Origin: an uncultured delta proteobacterium | Lineage (GTDB): Bacteria; Bdellovibrionota_C; UBA2361; OMII01 | DNA: 52,535 nucleotides | Assembly: GCA_903904735.1 (NCBI GenBank) | Contig: CAIVDM010000100.1 | Span: forward strand, 1 to 52,535 | Direction: 5' to 3' | Shown here: positions 17,732 to 25,292 of the stretch, piece after piece | Position numbering within the stretch: position 1 is the stretch's first letter | Layout: each line of letters starts with the position of its first letter | The notes under the pieces: model-generated | Told to the model about the DNA's origin: nothing | Seen by the model: the letters and a program-made list of their open reading frames with translations, nothing else | Databases searched by the model: none | Position numbers and translations under genes: made by a program

Positions 17732-19228
17732 TCACGACATCCAGTTCTTATCACTCTGTGTCGACCATTTAGTTGTTATCTTCTTGCGGTTCGACCACAA
17801 CTCAACACCGCCCCAACCAGTGATATCACCGGACCCAAACTTCGAATCCTTCGTGCCTCCAAAAGAGAACGGCTCACGCGGCACAGGCACGCCGACATTT
17901 ACGCCTATCATACCAGAGGTCGCTCGTTCCGATACGTAGCGAGCGACATGTCCACTTGTCGTAAACACGGAAAGGGCGTTGCCGTACGCGCTATTTCTTT
18001 CCAACTCGAGAGCCTCATCGATGGTACGTACCCGTATAATCGATAACACTGGGCCAAACAGCTCGGCGCATGAACACTCCATGGATGGACGGACATCATC
18101 CAGCACGGAAGGACCGAACCAGTTTCCACCCTCTAGCCCCGCGGGGGGCTTCGCGTTTCTTCCGTCGAGTCTAACACGAGCTCCATCACGAGCCGCCGTC
18201 GCAACCGCGTTCGTCAATCTAACGACGGCGCCTTTATCGATAAGAGCTCCCATGTCACGTCCGAGAACTATGTCAGACGACTTCTTGATAATGCGGTCTA
18301 TAATGTGATCGACATCTCCCACGGCGACAAGCACGCTCGCCGCCATGCAACGCTGACCTGCGCAACCAGTAAAGGAGGCAACTACTCCATCGACGGTTAT
18401 GTCAGGATCCGCGTCCGGGACCGCGATCAAATGATTCTTAGCCCCTCCAAGGCACAGCGCTCTCTTACCACCACTAGTCGCTCGCGCGTAGACAGTCTTG
18501 GCTATCGGGCTCGATCCCACAAAGCCAACCGCTTGCACGCGCGGATCCGTTATTAGCTGCTCGACGGCGGAGCTTCCACCTTGAACTATCGAGAACACGC
18601 CCGGCGGGAATCCCGCTTCCTTAATTAGGTCTCCAAGCACGCAAGGAGTGAATGGAACTTTATCTGATGGCTTTAAAATAAAGGAGTTGCCCACCGCCAG
18701 CGCGATCGGGATCATCCACATTGGAACCATAGCGGGAAAGTTAAACGGCGTGACGCCTACCACCACACCTAGAGGCTCTCGTCGGTACTCGCACGAAACT
18801 CCTCGACTTACCTCAATCGCGCCTCCAAGGTCTCCGTTTTGCAGACTGGTCGCGAACTCGATGACTTCGATTGCCTTGAGAACCTCCGCCTTTGCCTCCC
18901 CAAAGGTCTTTCCAGACTCGAGCGCGGCGCTAACGCTCACTCTATCGATATTCGCCAAAAGGAGGGTTCGAAACTCGAACAATCTCGCCGCTCGTTCCTT
19001 TAACGGTACAGCACGCCACTCTCTAAACGCGGTCGTCGCGTCTTCTATCGCTCGGCTAATATCGTCCGGCGACGCTTCGCGCAGCTCGCCGAGAACCGCG
19101 CCATTATAAGGGCTCACCACACTTCTTGATGCGCCGGGTGATGACACCCATTCTCCCCCGATTAAACTCATCGCCCCCAGGGGCACTGTTGACCACGCCA
19201 GCGATGGTCCAACTTCGTGTCGACTCAT
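17732..19228 (-). CDS. mmsA: CoA-acylating (methyl)malonate-semialdehyde dehydrogenase
   Basis: 498 residues of the aldehyde dehydrogenase superfamily. The MMSDH hallmarks are present: GCAGQRCMA with catalytic Cys294, and LGGAKNH in place of the ELGG motif that carries the general-base Glu of ordinary ALDHs. VTPFNFPAMVPMWMIPIALA and KPSDKVPFTP are the NAD-binding blocks. These enzymes convert methylmalonate semialdehyde to propionyl-CoA and malonate semialdehyde to acetyl-CoA. It is the first gene of the probable operon mmsA-urc1-upp, which suggests disposal of the C3 product of uracil breakdown. An internal start at residue 20 (MSLIGGEWV) is also possible. Confidence 0.92.
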   Translation of the reverse strand: MSRHEVGPSLAWSTVPLGAMSLIGGEWVSSPGASRSVVSPYNGAVLGELREASPDDISRAIEDATTAFREWRAVPLKERAARLFEFRTLLLANIDRVSVSAALESGKTFGEAKAEVLKAIEVIEFATSLQNGDLGGAIEVSRGVSCEYRREPLGVVVGVTPFNFPAMVPMWMIPIALAVGNSFILKPSDKVPFTPCVLGDLIKEAGFPPGVFSIVQGGSSAVEQLITDPRVQAVGFVGSSPIAKTVYARATSGGKRALCLGGAKNHLIAVPDADPDITVDGVVASFTGCAGQRCMAASVLVAVGDVDHIIDRIIKKSSDIVLGRDMGALIDKGAVVRLTNAVATAARDGARVRLDGRNAKPPAGLEGGNWFGPSVLDDVRPSMECSCAELFGPVLSIIRVRTIDEALELERNSAYGNALSVFTTSGHVARYVSERATSGMIGVNVGVPVPREPFSFGGTKDSKFGSGDITGWGGVELWSNRKKITTKWSTQSDKNWMS

Positions 19229-19621
19229 TTTCCGTACCGTTATTCCATAAATACTTGGATAGTATACCCCACTTCCGAACTACCTCGCTCCCCCTTTTTG
19301 ATCACTGCTTCGTTCGGCGCGCGGCTGGCCGGCTAGCGCGGCCATCTTAGAAAACTAGAGTTCTGGCGCCACATTTGGTCTCTGCGAGAATAAGGTGTGG
19401 TAGTGGACAGCCCTTCTGGCATAATGGTGAAACAATTGACAAAATTAAGCAGTGAACTCAGGCGTTGACGAGGCGCTTTTACGCAGAGCGGCTCATAGAG
19501 AAAACGATCGTCTTTTTCTGATCGTCATCACCTTCTCGAGTCGGGAGCCCTTCTAGGAAGCTCGCAACGAGAGAGATATTTAGTTACGTGTTATTTTCCC
19601 CCTTCGACAAAGGCAGTTTAT
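19229..19621. other. Divergent promoter region of mmsA operon and amidohydrolase
   Basis: A 393-base gap. TTGACA at 19436-19441 is a perfect -35 word, but no good -10 lies at the right distance, so I do not call a promoter. No palindrome that would be an obvious operator was found. Confidence 0.4.
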
Positions 19622-20680
19622 ATGAAGCCATCTAATCGTTTGAACCTCAACTACGCCCTCGAGAGCGATTCTTTCGCGCCCATCGCGGGCGGTATTATCG
19701 ACGTACACTCCCACATTCATGGAGAAACGGCGACGAGGATCTACTCACAGGCGGCCCAGCACTACGGGATAATTCGGACGTACTCGATGACGCACCTCGG
19801 TGAGATTCCACAGGTAGAACGAATTTTAGGCGATCGAGTCCGGTTTATCGCTATTCCCAATTTTACCCACAAAAACAGATCCGAGGCGTTCGGCCGCGGG
19901 TTTATCGAGGACCTCAACGCATTTCACGCAAAAGGCTCGCGTATCGCTAAATTCTGGAACGCTCCACGGATATACGAGGCGGCATCCGAACCTTTCGCCT
20001 CAAATCCCTTCCGAATCAATTCACCCATGCGTAAGGAGGCGATGCGAGCGGCCGCCGACCTTGGAATGATGTTTATGGCGCACATCGGGGATCCGGATAC
20101 GTGGTTTCAGACGAAGTATACGGACGCGAAAAAATACGGCACTAAGCGAGAGCAGTACGAGACATTAGAAGAGGTTTTGGATCTCTTCCCCAATCCATGG
20201 ATCGCGGCCCACATGGGCGGTTATCCAGAAGATCTTAAGTTTCTCTCCGCACTCCTCTCCCGACACAAGAATCTCTACTTGGACTGCAGCGCGACCAAGT
20301 GGATTGTTCGAGAGCTTAGCAAGCACCCGCCGATTGAGGTGCGCCACTTTTTCGATACATGGAAAGGGCGGATTCTGTTTGGCTCGGATATCGTGACCAG
20401 TGACGCTCACATCTCCGCGGAACGAAGCGCCAGTGAGATGGACGCGAAGGCCACTAATCATGAGGAGGCGTACGATCTCTACGCCTCTCGATATTGGACC
20501 CTACGAACACTACTTGAGCGTGATTACCACGGCGAGTCACCGATCGCCGATCCTGACCTGCACCTGATAAATCCAGATGAATACAATCTACTGGACGCTC
20601 CCACACTTAGGGGAGCCACTCTATCCCCAGAGAGTCTCGTCCATCTCTACGGGCAGGCGGCAAGGGATTTAGGGCTATAG
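19622..20680 (+). CDS. Amidohydrolase-2 family metal-dependent hydrolase
   Basis: 352 residues, TIM-barrel amidohydrolase (PF04909 type). Metal-site residues are readable: IDVHSHIHG (H29, H31), FMAHIGD (H154), WIAAHMGG (H197) and LFGSDIV (D256). The conserved Lys-like position may be K110 (RIAKFW). The reaction is unknown; family members hydrolyse or decarboxylate cyclic and carboxylated compounds. It is divergent from the mmsA-urc1-upp operon, so a link to pyrimidine breakdown is possible but only inferred. Its stop codon abuts the stop of the convergent gene with no base between. Confidence 0.85.
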   Translation: MKPSNRLNLNYALESDSFAPIAGGIIDVHSHIHGETATRIYSQAAQHYGIIRTYSMTHLGEIPQVERILGDRVRFIAIPNFTHKNRSEAFGRGFIEDLNAFHAKGSRIAKFWNAPRIYEAASEPFASNPFRINSPMRKEAMRAAADLGMMFMAHIGDPDTWFQTKYTDAKKYGTKREQYETLEEVLDLFPNPWIAAHMGGYPEDLKFLSALLSRHKNLYLDCSATKWIVRELSKHPPIEVRHFFDTWKGRILFGSDIVTSDAHISAERSASEMDAKATNHEEAYDLYASRYWTLRTLLERDYHGESPIADPDLHLINPDEYNLLDAPTLRGATLSPESLVHLYGQAARDLGL

Positions 20681-21238
20681 TTAGGCGTTCCTTGCCGCGT
20701 TCAAAGCGACACACTGCGCATACAACGATTGGGCCTGGTTGTAGGCGATGGTCATGTTGTTGACCTGCGCTTGCGAGTAATTCACTCGCTCAGCGGAGCG
20801 TCGGATGTAGCCTTGCGCGTATATCGCGTACGAATTACGGCGACCGATAGCTCCGTTGTACTGCGCGTTCGCTCCCGCTTGGCGATACGCCGCCGAAGAT
20901 ATCGCGCCCGAAAAGCATCCGTATGAGCGGCGGAAGAAGAAACTTATCGCGCAGGCTCCAGCGTTTCCTGTGCTGATGGTCCTACTGGCCTGCACATTCG
21001 CGTATGCCTGATCCACATACGCCTGATAAATTGAGAGTTGGTAAGAGACCCGATTTTGCGAATCTAAAAAGTACTCCTGCGAACGTTGTAGCTGCTGGTT
21101 GGCATAGTCCAGATTACGCTGTGCTCGACTCGCGTTCATCTGCGCGTTGTAACAAGGGTCGTATGCCGCTACGGCGTTCGAAGATAGGATCGTACAAGCG
21201 AGGATAACTACTGATACCGAGTGCTTTAAGTATTTCAT
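20681..21238 (-). CDS. Secreted Ala/Gln/Tyr/Asn-rich repetitive protein
   Basis: 185 residues, no family recognised. A signal peptide is clear (MKYLKHSVSVVILACTILSSNAVA, cleavage after about residue 24). The mature part is low complexity, rich in Ala, Gln, Tyr, Asn and Ser, with Gln/Tyr/Asn-rich heptad-like stretches suggesting an extended helical shape. About five Cys are in the mature chain (DPCYNAQ, GACAISFFFRRSYGCFSG, AQCVALN). It is probably periplasmic or surface located. The start at 21238 is chosen because it begins the signal peptide; the longer frame from 21280 does not. Confidence 0.6.
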   Translation of the reverse strand: MKYLKHSVSVVILACTILSSNAVAAYDPCYNAQMNASRAQRNLDYANQQLQRSQEYFLDSQNRVSYQLSIYQAYVDQAYANVQASRTISTGNAGACAISFFFRRSYGCFSGAISSAAYRQAGANAQYNGAIGRRNSYAIYAQGYIRRSAERVNYSQAQVNNMTIAYNQAQSLYAQCVALNAARNA

Positions 21239-21376
21239 GACCGCAAACGCTCCATAAAGTGCCACAGACGCTGGAAGCATAACAAAAGCTCCGAGCTAAT
21301 CAAACGGTATATGAACGTCGTTGCGTAGAACCAATCAAGGTCTGTCCGGTGTCAATCCAGCCTGACACCAATCGGC

Positions 21377-22885
21377 CTAACCGGCTAAGACAACTGAGGA
21401 AGTTTCATTCAAATCTTCAAATAGAAAATAGGGGAATTCCCTATAGGACCAGCGCTCAAGAAGGTTCTCGTTGCGATACAGCCCTTCTACGTCCCGGCGA
21501 AGGGAACTGCCTTGAACGATCTCCCTTACCTCGCGGTTCGCCTGATTGAGCGCATGAGCCGCCGCGCTCCGTTGTTCAGCGCTCAAGGTTATAGACAGCT
21601 CCTCACGAAGCTTCGCGCGATTAGCAACCAGTCCTCGCAATTGAGCCTCTTCGCTCTCGCTAAAGATGCCGGTTCCAAGATATCGCTGAGTGTGGGAGAC
21701 GATCTCTTTAATGGAGCGCCCCCGCCTTATGGCGGCGGACAAGCTCTCTACTCGCCCCTCATCGAGCACACGCGTGCGACTTGCCACCACAAAGCCCGGA
21801 AGCTCAACTCTTAGGTACTCTGAGGCGAACATGGTGACGAAGCGATCGTATTTTCCTCCCCCCAATCCATGAATGAAGATATCGGAGCAATACGCTCTCA
21901 GAAGCATCGTCGTGATACTTCCCCTGGTGGCGAGATACGAATCATCTGGAAGTTGAATCGACTGCGAGGCGCTACTCCAAAAGGGCTTTCGCTCCTTGTC
22001 GGTCACTACCCATAAGGGCAACTCATAAGAACCATTTCGCGTCTTGAGGTTCGGAAAAGGGTTCGCCGCGTTTTTAATCGAATGCTCCTCTCGGTACCGC
22101 TCTAGCGATTCGTTATACGAGTGGAACAGTCTCTCGCCGTCGCGCGTGAGCTCTCGCAGCACACCGCCCAATGAGGTCTCCTTGAGTAACGTCGACAGGA
22201 GCACCTCTCGGTAGCCCCTTCGCTCAACGCCCCAACGAGCTATTGAGTTCGCCGCCGCAAGGGGACATCCGGCGAGATTCGTATAGATTTCTCCCATTCT
22301 ACGCGCCCGCTCAGCCTCATCCGCGAACCCCGAGGCCCGCAAATCGGACTGGACCTCGGCAAAAATCTCCTTAATTTCCTCGCGTGTTTTGATTCGCTGA
22401 GTGGAATAAAGGATTTGATCGGGTGAACTCCCGTCGGGGACCTTCGACTCGGCGCTAACTATCGCGGCGCGGCGCACAACAAGCTGCTCGCCCTCAATAC
22501 GGGGCCACGAAACTTCACACGCGCTCCCTTCGTCCGTGTCGATGACAACATGAATACCGAAGGCTCGCGTGTCTCTGGCGAGCCTCGATAAAAGTTCCGT
22601 TTTAAAAAAGAGTCCGGGATGAAACACGACCGGCTGGTGGCCCGCCATCACGATACCGTGTTGATCGTCATCTGAAAGCGGTTCTGGATCACCGAGCGTA
22701 ATACCACGCTCATTCGCGATACGGGCAAGGCGTTGTGAATAACTACGGGCGCGATCCATTAACCCCGCTCGAATCTCCTCGATCCGAGTATCGCCAAGAA
22801 CCGCCGCGAGGCGCGCTCGGCCATCGATATTTCCCTGGAGCAGGGTCGCCCATGAGGTATAGGGAGGAACCACTACGTCTGACAT
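21377..22885 (-). CDS. Divergent BshC-like protein (putative bacillithiol cysteine-adding enzyme)
   Basis: 502 residues. Sequence landmarks follow the order of BshC, the enzyme that joins cysteine to GlcN-malate. GHQPVVFHPGLFFKTELL (82-99) matches the BshC GHQxGLxTGPLYxxYK motif in form. HVVIDTDEGSACEV (112-125) is at the place of the BshC ED-rich segment. IHGLGGGKYDRF (338-349) followed by LPGFVVASRTRVL resembles the BshC VGGPGEIAY...PRxSFT region. Residues about 420-470 are coiled-coil-like. Similarity is remote, so the function is inferred, mainly from its position nine bases downstream of bshB1. The family is otherwise uncharacterised to my knowledge. Confidence 0.6.
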   Translation of the reverse strand: MSDVVVPPYTSWATLLQGNIDGRARLAAVLGDTRIEEIRAGLMDRARSYSQRLARIANERGITLGDPEPLSDDDQHGIVMAGHQPVVFHPGLFFKTELLSRLARDTRAFGIHVVIDTDEGSACEVSWPRIEGEQLVVRRAAIVSAESKVPDGSSPDQILYSTQRIKTREEIKEIFAEVQSDLRASGFADEAERARRMGEIYTNLAGCPLAAANSIARWGVERRGYREVLLSTLLKETSLGGVLRELTRDGERLFHSYNESLERYREEHSIKNAANPFPNLKTRNGSYELPLWVVTDKERKPFWSSASQSIQLPDDSYLATRGSITTMLLRAYCSDIFIHGLGGGKYDRFVTMFASEYLRVELPGFVVASRTRVLDEGRVESLSAAIRRGRSIKEIVSHTQRYLGTGIFSESEEAQLRGLVANRAKLREELSITLSAEQRSAAAHALNQANREVREIVQGSSLRRDVEGLYRNENLLERWSYREFPYFLFEDLNETSSVVLAG

Positions 22886-22894
22886 AGATAGAAC

Positions 22895-23587
22895 CTAGAG
22901 TGAAAAGAGGTGTGTGGAGCCGGTAATACGTATGTTTTCCTTACTGACAAACGGTTCGCCGGCATCTACTCCTACTTGGTGCCCCCAATAGCGAGCTTCA
23001 GTCTCAATTTCAGGCAATCGCTCAGCGTTCTTTGGATGTATCACGAACTGCGACTCAAAGGCGCGGATCGCCGCCATCTTGACCTCGAGCGAACTAGAGA
23101 TATCGTAAATGAATGAGGGGCTCACTCGTACCTTCATATGAGTGGAAAAGAAATAAAATTGAGTCGGCACGTGCCAGGGATCGTGAGGGAGATCAGTCTT
23201 TACGAACTTGGCGTAAAAACGAGCCGCGTCAACAAGAGCTGACGCCTGAACGTGATCGGGATGAGCGTCATCCCAGTACGGAGCGAATAAAATCGTTGGC
23301 TTATATTTTCGGATGCGCGCCGCCAGCTTCTTCCGATTCTCAATTGAATCCACAATTTCTCGATTAGGAAAACCGAGCAGCTCTCGCTCCTCAATGTTTA
23401 GGATTTGAGAAGCTGCTTTCGTCTCGCGCGCCCGAATCTCAGGAGTACCATATGGCGTTGGTTCTCCGTCGCTCAGGTCGATTATCACGACACGCGTCCC
23501 CTCGTTTCGAAGTGCCGCTATTGTGCCCCCCATCCCGATCTCCGCGTCATCTTGGTGTGGAGCCACCACCATCACTACACGTTCCAT
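22895..23587 (-). CDS. bshB1: BshB1-type PIG-L deacetylase (bacillithiol biosynthesis)
   Basis: 230 residues of the LmbE/PIG-L zinc deacetylase family. The motif APHQDDAEIGMGGTI (10-24) has Gln where the usual sequence is APHPDDxE. LSDGEPTPYGTPEIRARE, LGFPNREIVDSIENR and FAPYWDDAHPDHVQAS are diagnostic of BshB1, which removes acetyl from GlcNAc-malate. HPDH supplies the third zinc ligand. It overlaps the GT2 gene upstream by 13 bases and lies nine bases before the BshC-like gene, suggesting translational coupling. No BshA is in the window. Confidence 0.88.
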   Translation of the reverse strand: MERVVMVVAPHQDDAEIGMGGTIAALRNEGTRVVIIDLSDGEPTPYGTPEIRARETKAASQILNIEERELLGFPNREIVDSIENRKKLAARIRKYKPTILFAPYWDDAHPDHVQASALVDAARFYAKFVKTDLPHDPWHVPTQFYFFSTHMKVRVSPSFIYDISSSLEVKMAAIRAFESQFVIHPKNAERLPEIETEARYWGHQVGVDAGEPFVSKENIRITGSTHLFSL

Positions 23588-24282
23588 CGTTTCCTCTCCG
23601 CGGCGATTGTATCAAGGTAATAGGCTAACCTGGTCTCTGGAACGTCGAGGTCGCCACCAAATTTGCGATTCGGGTCGTCATAAATTCGAGACACCGGCAT
23701 CTCCGTCACTCGCAGGCTAAAAACCTTCGCCTGTATCCAGAATTGCAGCGGCATGGCATAGCCTGATTCACGCAAGTCCAGGCGCTTGAGCGCCTCCACG
23801 CGATACGCCTTAAAGCCACAAAAAGCGTCGGTGAGTGAGAATCCCGTAATCTGATTGATGACATTTGTCACTTCTGAGTTAATGCGCCTGCGGTCGGCGG
23901 GGGCTATTCCGTTACCATCTATCTCGGAGTGATAACGGCTTCCGGACACTACATCCCAGTTCGGTATCTCCTCAAAAAATCGCGGGATCCAATCGGGTCT
24001 GTGCTGCCCATCGGAGTCCATGGTAATCAAATAGTCGTATCCCTCCGCGATAACCTCCGCGAACCCTCGTAGGAGCGTAGCTCCGTAGCCACGGTTGTTC
24101 GGCTCGAGGATAACGTGCGTTCGTGGTCCCTCAAGAGAGCGAAGAACCTCTCCCGATCGATCATAGGAGCCATCATCTACGCACAGCACATCACCGGAAT
24201 ACACTTGCCGCAATCTCTGCAGCAGACCTACAAGATGAGGCTCTTCATTATAGACGGGGATAAAGACAACATTACGAGACAT
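23575..24282 (-). CDS. GT2 family glycosyltransferase (dolichyl-phosphate mannosyltransferase-like)
   Basis: 235 residues, GT-A fold. IPVYNEEPHLVGLL is at residues 8-21, VDDGSYDRSGEVL marks the nucleotide site, and TMDSDGQHRPDW carries the metal-binding DxD. GSRYHSE and the NVINQITGFSLTDAFCGFKAY acceptor-side block are typical of DPM1/ArnC-like transferases. No C-terminal membrane segment is present. The gene lies 23 bases after flgL and overlaps bshB1, so it probably shares their transcript. The acceptor is unknown; flagellin or envelope glycan is possible. Confidence 0.85.
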   Translation of the reverse strand: MSRNVVFIPVYNEEPHLVGLLQRLRQVYSGDVLCVDDGSYDRSGEVLRSLEGPRTHVILEPNNRGYGATLLRGFAEVIAEGYDYLITMDSDGQHRPDWIPRFFEEIPNWDVVSGSRYHSEIDGNGIAPADRRRINSEVTNVINQITGFSLTDAFCGFKAYRVEALKRLDLRESGYAMPLQFWIQAKVFSLRVTEMPVSRIYDDPNRKFGGDLDVPETRLAYYLDTIAAERKRWNV

Positions 24283-24305
24283 GGCGAGAGTATAGACCTA
24301 CATGG

Positions 24306-25292
24306 CTATACGTAATCAAGGATCGAGAGTCGAAGCACCTTCGCCGTCACCGAGTATGAAGCCTGTAACGCGGTCTGCGCCTGTTGGAGATTAGACGCCG
24401 CCTCAGCCTCATCGGCGTCCTGCAGTCGACTCAGAGCTTCCTTGGCGGAGTTCTTCGTCAACTCCAGCAACGCCGTTCCAGTCTCGATCCGCCTCAACCG
24501 ACCACCAAGCGCGACTCGTTCGGGAATCATCTCCTTGTCTCGCGCGAAGTTTAAGAGATCGATACACTGCTTGATATCGCCCGTTTGGGTATGAAAGTCG
24601 TCAGGAAACGTGTAGGCGGCCCCACCACCATCAGGCGTACCGCTCGCTGGCGTCGTGGAATATCCGGCTAGCGCGCGCGATAGCCGCTCAAGCGCCTCCA
24701 TGGCGGCCCCGAACACTTGATCGGCTGGAGTGTTTAACCGCACACTTATCTCGTCAGATACCCTTACCGTCTTACTGATATCGGTGCCGGGCTCGGCGTC
24801 ATAGACGTATCTCTTATTCGCGTCTCCTGTCACAGGCTCAGCATAACTTTGCAAGTCATATGGAGGATCATCATCATCGACCCCGCCATAGACGTACTTT
24901 CCCTGATACGTGGAGTTCGCGAGACTCGCCATCTGATCGCGGATCTGAAAAACTTCTTCCGCTAGCTGTGAACGAGAGAACTCGCTCAACGTCTCGTTCG
25001 CTCCCTGCTGCGCTATCTCGTTGGCGCGCACCAAAAGCTGACTCGTCTGACTGACGATATCGTCCTGAAACTGCAGGAAGCTCTTCGCCTGGGCGATGGT
25101 GCTGTTGTAGGTGTCAATCTTAGCTATCTGTTGTTGATAGCGCGCGATAGTGCCGGCGTCGATGGAATCACTCGGCTTCTCCACCTTCAAGCCTGTTGTG
25201 AGCTGTCTTGAGAACTCCCCAACTCGTCGCTTATTCTCTAAAGCGTACGAGACAAGGTTCCGACTCGTTTGATTCTCTGATACGCGTCTCAT
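24306..25292 (-). CDS. flgL: Flagellar hook-associated protein 3
   Basis: 328 residues, hook-filament junction protein. The flagellin-like N-terminal helix (RVSENQTSRNLVSYALENKRRVGEFSRQL) is followed by GLKVEKPSDSIDAGTIARYQQQ. The C-terminal helix (LQDADEAEAASNLQQAQTALQASYSV) is present as expected. The length is normal. The start ATG overlaps the flgK stop by four bases (ATGA), indicating translational coupling. Confidence 0.93.
   Translation of the reverse strand: MRRVSENQTSRNLVSYALENKRRVGEFSRQLTTGLKVEKPSDSIDAGTIARYQQQIAKIDTYNSTIAQAKSFLQFQDDIVSQTSQLLVRANEIAQQGANETLSEFSRSQLAEEVFQIRDQMASLANSTYQGKYVYGGVDDDDPPYDLQSYAEPVTGDANKRYVYDAEPGTDISKTVRVSDEISVRLNTPADQVFGAAMEALERLSRALAGYSTTPASGTPDGGGAAYTFPDDFHTQTGDIKQCIDLLNFARDKEMIPERVALGGRLRRIETGTALLELTKNSAKEALSRLQDADEAEAASNLQQAQTALQASYSVTAKVLRLSILDYV

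Noticed and set aside
19436..19465. Sigma-70 promoter from the TTGACA word
   Set aside because: No acceptable -10 hexamer lies 16-18 bases downstream.
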